Part shown: piece by piece, positions 38,421 through 47,917 of the stretch
Layout of the letters: the number at the start of each line of letters is the position of its first letter
Position numbering within the stretch: the stretch's first letter is position 1
NCBI RefSeq assembly: GCF_000219535.2
Contig: NZ_CP007806.1
Coordinates: 1,832,501-1,896,500 of the forward strand
Length of the DNA stretch: 64,000 nucleotides
Reading direction: 5' to 3'
DNA from: Brevibacillus laterosporus LMG 15441
Lineage (GTDB): Bacteria > Bacillota > Bacilli > Brevibacillales > Brevibacillaceae
Made by a program: the position numbers and the translations under genes
The notes under the pieces: model-generated
The model's input: only the letters and a program-made list of their open reading frames with translations
The model's database searches: none
Told to the model about the DNA's origin: nothing

Positions 38421-38936
38421 TTACAATGTGTAATCAATTGAAGAACTCAATTGAAGAACTTCCTCTTCAGAAAGATTTCCGAGTTCAAAAGCTATCATAA
38501 TCTGATTGGAATCAAAATAAAACGTAAAATGTTCCGAGGATAATGTAGAAGCTACTGCATTTGTATCATCTAAAACTATGGTTAACTTTCCATTAAAAAA
38601 GAATGATTGGAAATCAATTGGATCATGAATATATTTGATATTTTTCCAGGCAGAGATATCAAAGACTGGGATGCCAGATTGATCAATATCTTTCTGACTA
38701 TCTAAGAAAGTGGGACACTCGTAAGATACAGAAGGTAGTAATATTGATGTAATGGAGAGTAATTCACCTGATTCTGAATTAATCCCAATCTCTATAAAAG
38801 ATTCTTCTGAATCCCCAGTTCTCCAGTATTGAGTAGGAAATACAAATGGAGTTTTCCAGTAAACATTGAACGGTATATAATCATCTAGTACTAGTGTCTC
38901 ATGTATTATTTCTTGGATTCCTATTTTTGGTAACAT
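38421..38936 (-). CDS. Hypothetical protein, possible second immunity-type gene (171 aa)
   Basis: ATG at 38936 follows AAAGAGGATAT on the minus strand. Acidic, soluble, single-domain protein (FIEIGINSESGELLSITSIL, FSYECPTF-like middle). Position downstream of a polymorphic toxin and its immunity gene, and an acidic composition, are typical of orphan immunity proteins, but no Imm family was recognised. Confidence 0.5.
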   Translation of the reverse strand: MLPKIGIQEIIHETLVLDDYIPFNVYWKTPFVFPTQYWRTGDSEESFIEIGINSESGELLSITSILLPSVSYECPTFLDSQKDIDQSGIPVFDISAWKNIKYIHDPIDFQSFFFNGKLTIVLDDTNAVASTLSSEHFTFYFDSNQIMIAFELGNLSEEEVLQLSSSIDYTL

Positions 38937-39097
38937 ATATATCCTCTTTATCTATATTGCAGTTTTATCAGTGATAGCAGTTACATCTGTAAATTCAGGT
39001 GACTAGTATCTTTTGAAAGTTAATTCGTTTATCATACATCTCTGAAGTGACTTCTAACCCCAAAATAACATACTTGAATTTAACATATAGTAATATA

Positions 39098-39137
39098 AAA
39101 AAGGACAAAAAGATAGTTAATTCTTTTTGTCCTTTTT
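39098..39137. terminator. Bidirectional terminator after the immunity gene
   Basis: Perfect 15-bp arms AAAAAGGACAAAAAG / CTTTTTGTCCTTTTT with a 10-nt loop; the minus-strand U-run directly follows the gene at 39147. Confidence 0.92.
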
Positions 39138-39146
39138 AGTTACTTT

Positions 39147-39494
39147 CTATAATTGGTATGTCTGTCTATTATAGACAATGATTTGCGATTCAAAATCAAT
39201 CGTTACTGTTTTATTCACTACTTTATCCAGATGCCACCACCATTCCTCAATTGACTCAGAGGAGTTTTCGAAATGATAAATGGCTTTCATATGATTATAA
39301 ATCTCAGATGAGCGGAAAAATAATAGCTTATCATACTTCAATAAAATTCTTTTTTGCTCTTCTGATAATAAGTCTTTTTTTTGATAAAGATTGCTTCTTA
39401 CATGAAACCCGTGGAGAAACTCAAAAGCACTTATTAAAACGCTATCGGTAACTGTATCTATATAGGTTTCAATATATTTCTCTAATTGTTTCAT
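39147..39494 (-). CDS. Putative immunity protein for the polymorphic toxin
   Basis: 115 residues, acidic and helical, with Trp-rich SIEEWWWHLDKV. Its ATG overlaps the toxin stop codon (TAATG), and the ribosome site AAGGAG lies within the toxin's last codons, so both are made together. Immediate coupling to a toxin C-terminus is the hallmark of an immunity gene. No named family recognised. Confidence 0.7.
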   Translation of the reverse strand: MKQLEKYIETYIDTVTDSVLISAFEFLHGFHVRSNLYQKKDLLSEEQKRILLKYDKLLFFRSSEIYNHMKAIYHFENSSESIEEWWWHLDKVVNKTVTIDFESQIIVYNRQTYQL

Positions 39495-42400
39495 TATTTA
39501 ATCAACTCCTTGATTTTTCCTAGTTTTTTATAACCCTTATCTGGTATTAAATATTTTTTTGTACCGTCGTCTGGTGGAAAAGTTGTTTCCATCATTCCAT
39601 TTTCACCAATAATTACTATCCATTCCTTATCAGAAAATACATAGTATTTTTGCTCAAAATGTTCAAGGAAATATTCGTAAACTTCATTTTCTGGATTACT
39701 CATAATTTCCTTAATCTTATTATTTAAATCTTTTGCTGTTGTTCCTTTAGGCAGATGTCCTTTTTTAATACGTTTGACAACATGTTTTTCAAGTAAATCA
39801 ATAGATTTCCATACAGGATCTTTAAGCCTGATTTTTTCAACTAGGTTTTTTACAATTTTTTTTGTAAGGGCATCAATTGGATCATTAACCTTATTAAAAG
39901 TCTTTATAACTTTTTTTAACAACTTACTTCCCTTGGATAAAATAACAATAGCTTCGGTAGCAACTCCAGAAGTTGCTTCTGTTAAAATAAGGGTGTCACC
40001 CATATACAAAATATCATAAATACTGCCGTATTTATCACGGCCTAAACCAGCATCTATTTTTGCATAGTTGAGGATTCTGTTATCTATTTGTCCAACTTCA
40101 GAAAAATAACCTGTCCCTTTTGTATATACTTCTACAGCTAATTGACGACTCCATTTATTTAGAACATTTTCATATGCGATTACTGCCATCAATGTTTCAG
40201 TATCATATTTCCCAGTAATTTCGCCTTCATAAAAGCTCATTTTCTCCAAGAGCATCTGCATTTCTGAAATTTTAGCCTGTGGAATCGTACTGTTATATTT
40301 AGATATCAATAAATCTGCATTAATCTCAGCAGCGGCAATAGAATTATTTACAATAACATCGGCTTCATATTTAAATTGAGGAGCATCCTCAGCAAAAATA
40401 GATACCGTGTATCGCCCATTACCTGCATAAGCCCCGAAACCTTCTTGATTTACATTTATAAACCCATCCCAAAGGAAACTGTAGTTTTTATTTGCTTCAA
40501 ATAACTCATTTTTTTCGTTACGATAAACTAAATATTTCTTTTTCCCATCAACTTTTAAATAAACTTCAAAAATAGTTTTGTTATGTGGACTTAAATATTT
40601 CCATTTAAAAGAGACAGGTTGTTTAGAACCAGGCACCGAAACGATAGGAGTAAAGATCGGGGTAGGAGTTAAATCTTTAACAGCAAATTTTCCTTTACTA
40701 CTTCCAATGCTTCGTTTCGTTCGATACTGAGGTTCTTCAGGATTTAATTGTTGCTTTACAAAATAAACGCCGGGATTTTCGGGTATGAATACAGTATCAT
40801 CACTGCCAGCTACTATTATTTTTAAAATATCCCCGTTTCCATTTTCAATAGTGGCTATTCCTTTTGGAAGAATAATGTTCAGTTGAGATGATTCAGGTAA
40901 AATATATCGATAATAATCAATGTCAAATACTGAACTGAGATCAAAGTCATAAATAGCATTGAGAGTACCCAGTGTTGCATCTTGAGGCGTTGAATCAAAA
41001 TCCTCTTCAAGAGTAATGCTTCTGCCGGAGTTAGCACCTGTTAGTTGAACATAATAGGTTTGGTTTCCTCTCAAAAGAGCTTCCGCTCTTTTATAATGAG
41101 AGGATCCAAGCGTAATGTTTTCGGAACTCTCCGTAATTAATGTAGTTAGCTGAGGATCTTCGTATATTTTGATATCAGTGCTATTAACGTCAATAGAGTC
41201 AGTAAACAGGCGATGTAATCCTGATTTGTTTGTTGTAAATTTGTAATAAAGAGTATCGCTATTTTCTTGGTCTAATGTTTGAGATGAATGAAGCTCAAGC
41301 GTATTGTATGTTGGGAGCATACTGGCTGCTTCAGTAATAAGTTCAGTCGGTCCATAGAATGTAATTGGTTCCTCGCTTAAAAGGGTGATCGTTACACGAC
41401 TATGGGCTGGTAACGCTGTATTGTTAATATAGCCTTCATATTCTTGCGTTCTGCCATCCTTTAAATAACGTTTGTAGTTGTATTTTGATTTTTCGCGTAT
41501 CCCAAATGATTTAAGTAACGTATCATGATCAGTGTTATTATAGAGAGTTATGCTTTCACCTTGATGTAAAAGTTTATAGGTGAGAGCTTCCTTCTTAGAA
41601 TAACGCATGGAAAAGTTATCTTTATTGTAAATGAATGTAGCTGGGTTTTTAGAAATACTAGTAAATACGATTTTTTCGTTTCGTAATACCGTTTTTTCTT
41701 TTGAATTTGTTCCAACAACCGAACCCCAAAGATACGAAAATGCATCACTTCTAATCGAACCATCAGACTTGTACTTAGCCATATGAACTAGGTTGTCATC
41801 CTTTTTAGAAGTATCTGTCCGGATTTTTTCTGCTTTATCAGAGATATTAACAAATTCAATTGTTTCTCCTTCATGCAACGCAACACGTTCAAGAGCTGGT
41901 TCAGCGCTATCTGTAGAAGATAAATATCTATAATGGCTGTAAATGGTAATTGGGTTATCTGATACATTACTAATTAAAGCTCTACCATTAGGTGATAATT
42001 TTGGAGGGATTGATGTATTCACAAACTCTCTGACAAAATTACCTTCGTCATCATAAATTTTATAATCAAATTTATCAGAGGAAGAAACTCGGATTTCTTT
42101 CAGACTTAATGGAAAGTCACTCAAATTATCAAAATAATAACTGTCACCCTTTTGCAATACTTGCTCATAAAAAGGAGGATCAGATTCATCCTCATTGCGG
42201 AACTGAAGGGGATGGTAGATGAATGTTACAGGCTCACTTGTTGACGGTGATACTACAATTGTTTCACCAGGACTTATTGAAGTGTTTGTTGTATGTTTTA
42301 GATTAAGAAGACCGGGTTCTCCATTACTTTTGTATTTTACATACTTAAAAGGTTTTTTAGATGAAGCATTCGTTTGCAAATGAATTAACTTATTACTTAT

Positions 42401-43426
42401 ATTGGTAAGAGTCAACGATTCATCCAAAGCTAACTCTGTTCTGTTCAATGCCGGGGTATCACTATGTCCACCTGTTGTTAAATCAAATGGGGCTAAAAAT
42501 CTAATAGAATCACCCGAAATTGTGGTTACAACAGCTTTTTCACCCGGTTTTAAAAGAACCCCACCTGCCTGAGATCCAGACCCCTGAGCTACTAAAGCTT
42601 TGATTAAATTATCATCAGAGTCATAAAGAGAAAAATCATATTTAGGAGAGGGACTTTTCGTTTCTCCTCTAGCTTTCACATAAAATTTGAAATCTGAAGT
42701 ATTTGTAAATGTATAGCTTTCGTTTCCTTCTAATTCAACAGTCCTCAAGGCAGGGGTGTTAGGAAATGAGACTTTTACCTCTGTAGGGTATGTAAAGGTT
42801 ACCGGCTCATCAGTAATAACTGTAGCGATCATTTTACCTTTTATAGATTTTCCACCTTGAGCATTTTCAAAAAACTCAACAGGTGCACCCTTAGTGTCAT
42901 ACTTTATATAGTGATAAAGATTATTTTTAGAGCTTTTTGCATTACTTGATATTGATATAGCTGTATCACTTTCAAATACAATTGTTTCTCCTTTATGTAC
43001 AGTTACTTCCTCTTTTACTGCTGCGATTGCACGTTTGTTACGCTTCTTAAAATCATCAACATTAGCTTCTGTTTCTTCTAGTTCTTCTATTTTTTCTACT
43101 TCTTCTAAAACAGTACTATCTTTATTTGTATCACTTATATTGTTTTCCGGTTCCTTTTCAATAGAATCAGTTATATTTCTGGAGACTTGCTCCTTTAATT
43201 CTATATCCTCGCTACTTTCAGATGATTCAGTGGGGAAAACAATAGGTGTGTCATCAGGGGAATTATCTTCTTCAGAACCCTGATGTAAGTCCGTAGACTC
43301 TTTTTGTGCTTCAGATTTGCTGATGGTTGAAAGTTCATCTGAAGCAGCAAATGCTTGAAACGGTGTTAAAATGGTTTGACTAACTAAGCTGAGTAAAATT
43401 ACAAATGTAACTAGTCTAAAATTCAC
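39494..43426 (-). CDS. Secreted polymorphic toxin with ~6 tandem beta-type repeats, a peptidoglycan-binding domain and a C-terminal RNase-like tip
   Basis: 1310 residues from GTG 43426 (weak ribosome site). Signal peptide 1-28 (LTPFQAFA-A). Residues ~30-125 are acidic Ser/Glu-rich linker. From ~135 to ~715 about six repeats of ~110 residues recur, each with a P(A/T)L..(V/T)EL..(G/D)E(S/T) core. ~715-790 resembles a PPC-type beta domain; ~1050-1095 fits a PG_binding_1 repeat (MSFYEGEITGKYDTETLMAV). A hydrophobic pre-toxin segment follows (VATEAIVILSKGSKLLKKVI). The last ~95 residues begin HVVKRIKKGHLP and include KEWIVIIGENGMMETTF, resembling BECR-fold RNase toxins (DUF4258/colicin E5-like); that fold is inferred. 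Immunity gene overlaps the stop. Confidence 0.75.
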   Translation of the reverse strand: MNFRLVTFVILLSLVSQTILTPFQAFAASDELSTISKSEAQKESTDLHQGSEEDNSPDDTPIVFPTESSESSEDIELKEQVSRNITDSIEKEPENNISDTNKDSTVLEEVEKIEELEETEANVDDFKKRNKRAIAAVKEEVTVHKGETIVFESDTAISISSNAKSSKNNLYHYIKYDTKGAPVEFFENAQGGKSIKGKMIATVITDEPVTFTYPTEVKVSFPNTPALRTVELEGNESYTFTNTSDFKFYVKARGETKSPSPKYDFSLYDSDDNLIKALVAQGSGSQAGGVLLKPGEKAVVTTISGDSIRFLAPFDLTTGGHSDTPALNRTELALDESLTLTNISNKLIHLQTNASSKKPFKYVKYKSNGEPGLLNLKHTTNTSISPGETIVVSPSTSEPVTFIYHPLQFRNEDESDPPFYEQVLQKGDSYYFDNLSDFPLSLKEIRVSSSDKFDYKIYDDEGNFVREFVNTSIPPKLSPNGRALISNVSDNPITIYSHYRYLSSTDSAEPALERVALHEGETIEFVNISDKAEKIRTDTSKKDDNLVHMAKYKSDGSIRSDAFSYLWGSVVGTNSKEKTVLRNEKIVFTSISKNPATFIYNKDNFSMRYSKKEALTYKLLHQGESITLYNNTDHDTLLKSFGIREKSKYNYKRYLKDGRTQEYEGYINNTALPAHSRVTITLLSEEPITFYGPTELITEAASMLPTYNTLELHSSQTLDQENSDTLYYKFTTNKSGLHRLFTDSIDVNSTDIKIYEDPQLTTLITESSENITLGSSHYKRAEALLRGNQTYYVQLTGANSGRSITLEEDFDSTPQDATLGTLNAIYDFDLSSVFDIDYYRYILPESSQLNIILPKGIATIENGNGDILKIIVAGSDDTVFIPENPGVYFVKQQLNPEEPQYRTKRSIGSSKGKFAVKDLTPTPIFTPIVSVPGSKQPVSFKWKYLSPHNKTIFEVYLKVDGKKKYLVYRNEKNELFEANKNYSFLWDGFINVNQEGFGAYAGNGRYTVSIFAEDAPQFKYEADVIVNNSIAAAEINADLLISKYNSTIPQAKISEMQMLLEKMSFYEGEITGKYDTETLMAVIAYENVLNKWSRQLAVEVYTKGTGYFSEVGQIDNRILNYAKIDAGLGRDKYGSIYDILYMGDTLILTEATSGVATEAIVILSKGSKLLKKVIKTFNKVNDPIDALTKKIVKNLVEKIRLKDPVWKSIDLLEKHVVKRIKKGHLPKGTTAKDLNNKIKEIMSNPENEVYEYFLEHFEQKYYVFSDKEWIVIIGENGMMETTFPPDDGTKKYLIPDKGYKKLGKIKELIK

Positions 43427-43835
43427 TTTCCAAGTTATATAATCACGAATTTTATAATCAATAATATCCAGTAGTTTTTAATCGATATAAAAATTCTTTG
43501 CTAAAACTACCACCCATTTACAGGGGATTTTTAATTTAGGGTATATTGTTGATATTGGAGGATAGAAGAAAACCGTTATTCGTTTGAAAATGTAGTGATC
43601 CTTCAATGGCCGTCCTTTACAATGTTGTATAAATTGCCAAAAAGCCCCTTTCTATAAGAGAGAGGCTGGTAACAACTCTTAAAAAATACTAATTGTTAGA
43701 CTATAACAAAGCATGTTCTACCATTACTTTTGAGGTAAGTAGATGATACTTACCTACTGCCCCCTGTAGGTACCTAAATAATACAATCACCTGGGAGGAG
43801 AGTATCTTTCGAGATTTAAGAGCATATTAAACCTC
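43427..43835. other. Intergenic region with a small palindrome
   Basis: About 400 bp upstream of the toxin. AGGTAAGT (43733-43740) and ACTTACCT (43748-43755) form an 8-bp inverted repeat with a 7-nt centre, a possible operator. No gene supported. Confidence 0.4.
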
Positions 43836-44024
43836 TTATTTATTCCGTTCTATTAAGTCATTATAACTATCTTGTAGCTCTTGTAATTGTTTAGATAGTT
43901 TTTCATTAAATTTTTCCTGTTTTTTCTGAAATATTAGAGTTTTGATTACAAAAACTATTATAAAACCATAAAAAATTATAAGAATTAACAGGTCCAAGTA
44001 TGAATTGCCATAAAAATTTAACAA
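43836..44024 (-). CDS. Small membrane protein with C-terminal coiled coil (BhlA/UviB-like topology)
   Basis: 62 residues from TTG 44024, 7 nt after GGAGGGAG. One transmembrane helix (DLLILIIFYGFIIVFVIKTL) and a charged coiled tail (KQEKFNEKLSKQLQELQDSY). This topology is shared by the holin-like BhlA/UviB family, but sequence identity is not evident. It lies about 400 bp before the toxin gene on the same strand; a release role is a guess. Confidence 0.5.
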   Translation of the reverse strand: MLNFYGNSYLDLLILIIFYGFIIVFVIKTLIFQKKQEKFNEKLSKQLQELQDSYNDLIERNK

Positions 44025-44331
44025 TGATTTCTCCCTCCAAATTTGAGTATTAAAGTGAACCAATTTCATAATTGGCTTGGTAGTTTAATAAACCAGCGAA
44101 TATTAAAATCAAAAATGAAAAGTCCCAGCAGAAAAAATGTTAGTGCTGCTTTGATTTATAATACAATTAAAAGTATAAATTACTGGAAAAGTCAATTCAA
44201 GGAATAAATAAAAATTATTCAATTAAAATATGGTGAATTTTCAATATATTCATAAATAAGTTTACATATGCTTCACACTTCGTTATACTACAGGTGCAAC
44301 AAAACAAATTTGGAAAGGATTGGTTCAATTT

Positions 44332-45021
44332 ATGAAAAGAAATAGCCTACTTTGTTTAGCAACAGGATTATTCTTAGCATCTATTATCACACCTGTATAT
44401 GCAGAGGACACAAATGAGCCAGTTATAAAACAAAGAAACGAAAGCGGTTATACAATTACCTCTGCAGGGGGTAACGGAGATAAGAGTCTTGATCCAGAAT
44501 ATTCCCAAAATACTAGAAAGAAAAGATCTTTACAAAGCTATACAATGAAAAGAGGTCAGTATAGAGACTTTAATGATGAGACTCTAAAAAGGTATGGAAA
44601 TGCAGAATTAAAAACTGAATCCGGTATTGATCTTGATTATACTGATACTAGTGCAAGCGTAGATTATTTAGTTCTAAATGGTTATACAAAAGCATTCTGG
44701 TATGGAGACAAGCCACAATCCAATGCAGATAGAATCACTGTATTACCTAGTCAATCTATTACAGCCTCTGGTACTGTATTTGGCGTAAGTATTCCACCAT
44801 CAGTAAGTTGGAACGCTGGCAAAGAATCAGGTACATTTACATGGCCATCTGAATACGACACAGATGCTTATAGATTAACTTATAACTGGGATAAGATAAC
44901 GTGTAAAGCAGTAGGAACAGCTAGATTTACTGGAGTAACCGTTAACGATATTTCAAATTTCAAATTTGGCAGTACGATTACTAGCGTTACAAATACAATT
45001 GATGTAACAATTAATAAATAA
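44332..45021 (+). CDS. Secreted protein of unknown function (229 aa)
   Basis: Start ATG 44332 after GGAAAGGAT. Signal peptide MKRNSLLCLATGLFLASII with cleavage after VYA. A short basic RKKRS site near residue 65 may be a processing point. The mature part is Thr/Ser/Tyr-rich, beta-like, with a Trp-rich middle. No family recognised. Ends in a terminator. Confidence 0.7.
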   Translation: MKRNSLLCLATGLFLASIITPVYAEDTNEPVIKQRNESGYTITSAGGNGDKSLDPEYSQNTRKKRSLQSYTMKRGQYRDFNDETLKRYGNAELKTESGIDLDYTDTSASVDYLVLNGYTKAFWYGDKPQSNADRITVLPSQSITASGTVFGVSIPPSVSWNAGKESGTFTWPSEYDTDAYRLTYNWDKITCKAVGTARFTGVTVNDISNFKFGSTITSVTNTIDVTINK

Positions 45022-45027
45022 TATGAA

Positions 45028-45058
45028 AATAGGCGAGAGTTTGTTCTCGCTTATTTTT
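45028..45058 (+). terminator. Intrinsic terminator
   Basis: AATAGGCGAGA / TCTCGCTTATT and T5 tail. Confidence 0.88.
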
Positions 45059-45085
45059 CATTAAAAAGATCAAGGAGTGAACTAT

Positions 45086-46714
45086 TTGAAAAGATTAGTA
45101 AGTTTATTACTCAGTATATTTTTTTGTTTAATATTTTCTGCTTGTTCTAATGAAGAGAAAGTTTCCGGTTTAATCTGGAAAGAGAATTCCGTACAAAAAT
45201 TATTAGACTCAAAAAATTTAGATGGTGGATTTACCTATTTCAAAACCGAAAGACCAATCTCAATTTACGAAACCCGGTATGCGATTGAACTTTTTAAAGA
45301 AGCTAATCAAAAATTACCGAGGGAAAAAGAGTTAAAGAGTTATATGAGAGGATTGCAGTTGGAAAATATCAAGATTTTAAGTGAAAATGATTTACTAAAT
45401 CTTAAATACATAATTGATATTTCGGATATGCTGCAACTAGATTTTGACCAAAAGTTTAAGGAAAGCGTCATAGAAAATTTGTTAACTCTCAAAATTGGAA
45501 ATGGTATGTATGCTTTTTCGCCTAACGATAGTTTGTTGGATATAATATCAACAACTGAATTAGTTGTTGAATGTTTAAATAAAATTCAATATTCATTCGA
45601 TACTGTTCCACTTTCAAAAAGTATAATAGATATCTTAGAAAAAGAGAAGATAGAAAAAATTAACACCAAATTCAAACCGACTTTATACAATAGTGCTTTA
45701 AATATACTTCATAATATTAATTACAAAGATATCGAAGAATTACATTCGATAAAAAAAATAAAAAACACTCTAACATCTCAGAAAATGATTGTACCTATTT
45801 CTAGAGTAGAATTATATAATGTCATCGCAATATCGAAAATGAACAATTTATTAAAAATAGAAAATCATATCCAACCAGAATTTAAACAATATCTAGAAAG
45901 TATTCGACTTAAAGATGGAGGTTTCAATTTTCTTACGGATGATTTGTCTGATTTACAAGCAACTCTTGAGATTAATAGAATCTACAAAGATGTAAAATTT
46001 TTAGAGGAAATTTTACAATACACAAAAAAATTTCAAAAAGATTCAGGAGGCTTTTCAGTACGTAGTATCGTAAAAAATTCTAATACACTACCTACAATTT
46101 TGGGATATAAAATACTAAATAATTTAGGTTACGATGACTTAGAGAGTTTTAAAAAATATTTAAACGATCATAAAAAGGATTTAAATTGGAAGAATGTTTA
46201 CCAAATTGTAGATATCAGCAAGGAAATGAATTATAAGCCAATTATTCCTGAGTATAACGAATGGAATATTGATTTACTTTATAAACTAGTTCTTACAGAG
46301 GCAACAGAAAGTGAGAAAGAGTTAATAAACAAAGAACTGAAAGAAAGTTCTAAAGAATTTTGGACTAAAAAAGATGTTGAAGAGACGTTTTTAATTACAA
46401 AAGCGAAAAATAATTCCTTATTAAACATTGAATATAAAGTAGAAGATATTAAGTACTGGGCTTTATCATCACAAAACAATGATGGTGGATTTTCTACAAA
46501 AGGTAATGATTCAGACCTTATAGAAACATATTTCTACTTGCAAATTCTTAAGGAATTAGATATTGAACCTAACAACAAAGAATCTATTGCTAAATATATA
46601 TTTAGTCTTCGAGTACCTAGTGGGGGATACACTTTTCAAAAAGGGGGAAATGCTTCTTTACAAGCAACTTATTATTCAATAGAGAGTTTGAAACTTCTCA
46701 ATATAACAGAGTAA
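45086..46714 (+). CDS. Lipoprotein with alpha/alpha-toroid (prenyltransferase/terpene-cyclase-like) repeats
   Basis: 542 residues from TTG 45086, 8 nt after AAGGAG (an upstream GTG overlaps that site). Signal with lipobox IFSAC, so a lipid-anchored surface protein. Repeats carry the DGGF pattern of squalene-cyclase-like toroids: LDGGFTYF, KDGGFNFL, DSGGFSV, NDGGFST, SGGYTF. Known secreted relatives of this fold include complement-like and peptide-binding domains. No catalytic DxDD or prenyltransferase zinc site is obvious, so a binding role is more likely. AT-rich codon use like its neighbours. Confidence 0.7.
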   Translation: MKRLVSLLLSIFFCLIFSACSNEEKVSGLIWKENSVQKLLDSKNLDGGFTYFKTERPISIYETRYAIELFKEANQKLPREKELKSYMRGLQLENIKILSENDLLNLKYIIDISDMLQLDFDQKFKESVIENLLTLKIGNGMYAFSPNDSLLDIISTTELVVECLNKIQYSFDTVPLSKSIIDILEKEKIEKINTKFKPTLYNSALNILHNINYKDIEELHSIKKIKNTLTSQKMIVPISRVELYNVIAISKMNNLLKIENHIQPEFKQYLESIRLKDGGFNFLTDDLSDLQATLEINRIYKDVKFLEEILQYTKKFQKDSGGFSVRSIVKNSNTLPTILGYKILNNLGYDDLESFKKYLNDHKKDLNWKNVYQIVDISKEMNYKPIIPEYNEWNIDLLYKLVLTEATESEKELINKELKESSKEFWTKKDVEETFLITKAKNNSLLNIEYKVEDIKYWALSSQNNDGGFSTKGNDSDLIETYFYLQILKELDIEPNNKESIAKYIFSLRVPSGGYTFQKGGNASLQATYYSIESLKLLNITE

Positions 46715-46941
46715 AAATGTTAATTAACGATTTCTTCAATGTAGACCATTTACTAGATTATTCTCATTTATATTTCTCTAGATTAATGGAAAATCAAAGC
46801 AGCATAAAGAAGATTTCTTTCTATGTATAAAAGGAATTTCAGTCTAGAAATTTCATAGAACTTATTGTCTTTGTTGTTTTAATAACTTATACTATTTACA
46901 AACATATAATTACCAACAGTAATGCTCAATTGGAAAAACCA

Positions 46942-46977
46942 AGAGCACACAAGATTATTCTTGTGTGCTCTTTTTTG
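46942..46977. terminator. Strong intrinsic terminator
   Basis: Perfect 12-bp stem AGAGCACACAAG / CTTGTGTGCTCT followed by T6. The rest of the 315-bp gap shows nothing supported. Confidence 0.93.
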
Positions 46978-47029
46978 TTTTTCAAGATGTAAGGTCATAA
47001 AACTATAAATGTTGAGGTGGATATTTTTT

Positions 47030-47917
47030 ATGAGTGAGCAAAATATTTTTTGGACGAATGATCCGTTAGAATTTGTAAAACAAGCAAAAAAGAGCAAAGA
47101 GGTATTACAAGCTGTCGTTTGGAAAATTGAAACAAAAGATATCCCATTAAGACAAGAAGGAGAAACGAAAATTGAACGAAGAGAAATTGTTCACTTAGAC
47201 CTTGGCGGTGTTAAGGCGACTTGCTCAGATGAAGAGTTTTCTGAACATGATTTTATTTCATTGAAGGGATTCGTTGGGCATACCGTTAACGTTATTGTTT
47301 TAGATGTAATTCAAGGTGATTCTCCAGATGAATTTATTGTAATTGTTTCTCGTAAAAAAGCAGAAACCATTCTAGCTGAAGAAATAAAAGAAAAGTTACA
47401 AGAAGGCGCGGTATTAAAAGGTACCATGAGCGGGTACAACGTAAACAATAATACGTTATTTATTAATATAGGAGGTATCGACGCTTTTTGTTATTTGGAG
47501 GATTGGGACTACGTTCGAATTCCTGATATTAGAGATGCAGGTACCATTGGAGAACCTGTAACAGTTATGGTAAAAAAGGTTCTTCAGGATCCATTCATTA
47601 TCCGTGTATCTAGGAAAGATGCCATGAAAGATCCTTGGGAGAACGCATCCGTAGATTATAAAGAGGGTACATCAGTTTTAGGCGTCATTTCAAATGTAGA
47701 TGCTAAATATGGTATCTTTGTAAAACTTAAAAGAGGGGTTATTATTCTAGCTACCATTCCTAATAAATCGGGGTTACCAAAACCTTTGCCTGGTCAAACC
47801 GTAAGTGGGGTAATAAAAACGATTAATGAGCAAGAGAGAAGAGGAAAAATGATCATAACAGGGTATCCACATGGGGTAGTAAAAAGAGCAAACCCTGGCT
47901 CCTACTTATATGAATAA
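47030..47917 (+). CDS. S1-domain-like (OB-fold) protein, mobile-element type
   Basis: 295 residues from ATG 47030 after GAGGTGG. Three OB/S1-like repeats are visible, each with a V.G.V..V....FI.. pattern: HLDLGGVKATCSDEEF, LFINIGGIDAFCYLEDWDY and SVLGVISNVDAKYGIFVKLK. Similar S1-like genes occur in integrative and plasmid elements, probably binding RNA or single-stranded DNA. It overlaps the next gene by 8 bp. Confidence 0.7.
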   Translation: MSEQNIFWTNDPLEFVKQAKKSKEVLQAVVWKIETKDIPLRQEGETKIERREIVHLDLGGVKATCSDEEFSEHDFISLKGFVGHTVNVIVLDVIQGDSPDEFIVIVSRKKAETILAEEIKEKLQEGAVLKGTMSGYNVNNNTLFINIGGIDAFCYLEDWDYVRIPDIRDAGTIGEPVTVMVKKVLQDPFIIRVSRKDAMKDPWENASVDYKEGTSVLGVISNVDAKYGIFVKLKRGVIILATIPNKSGLPKPLPGQTVSGVIKTINEQERRGKMIITGYPHGVVKRANPGSYLYE

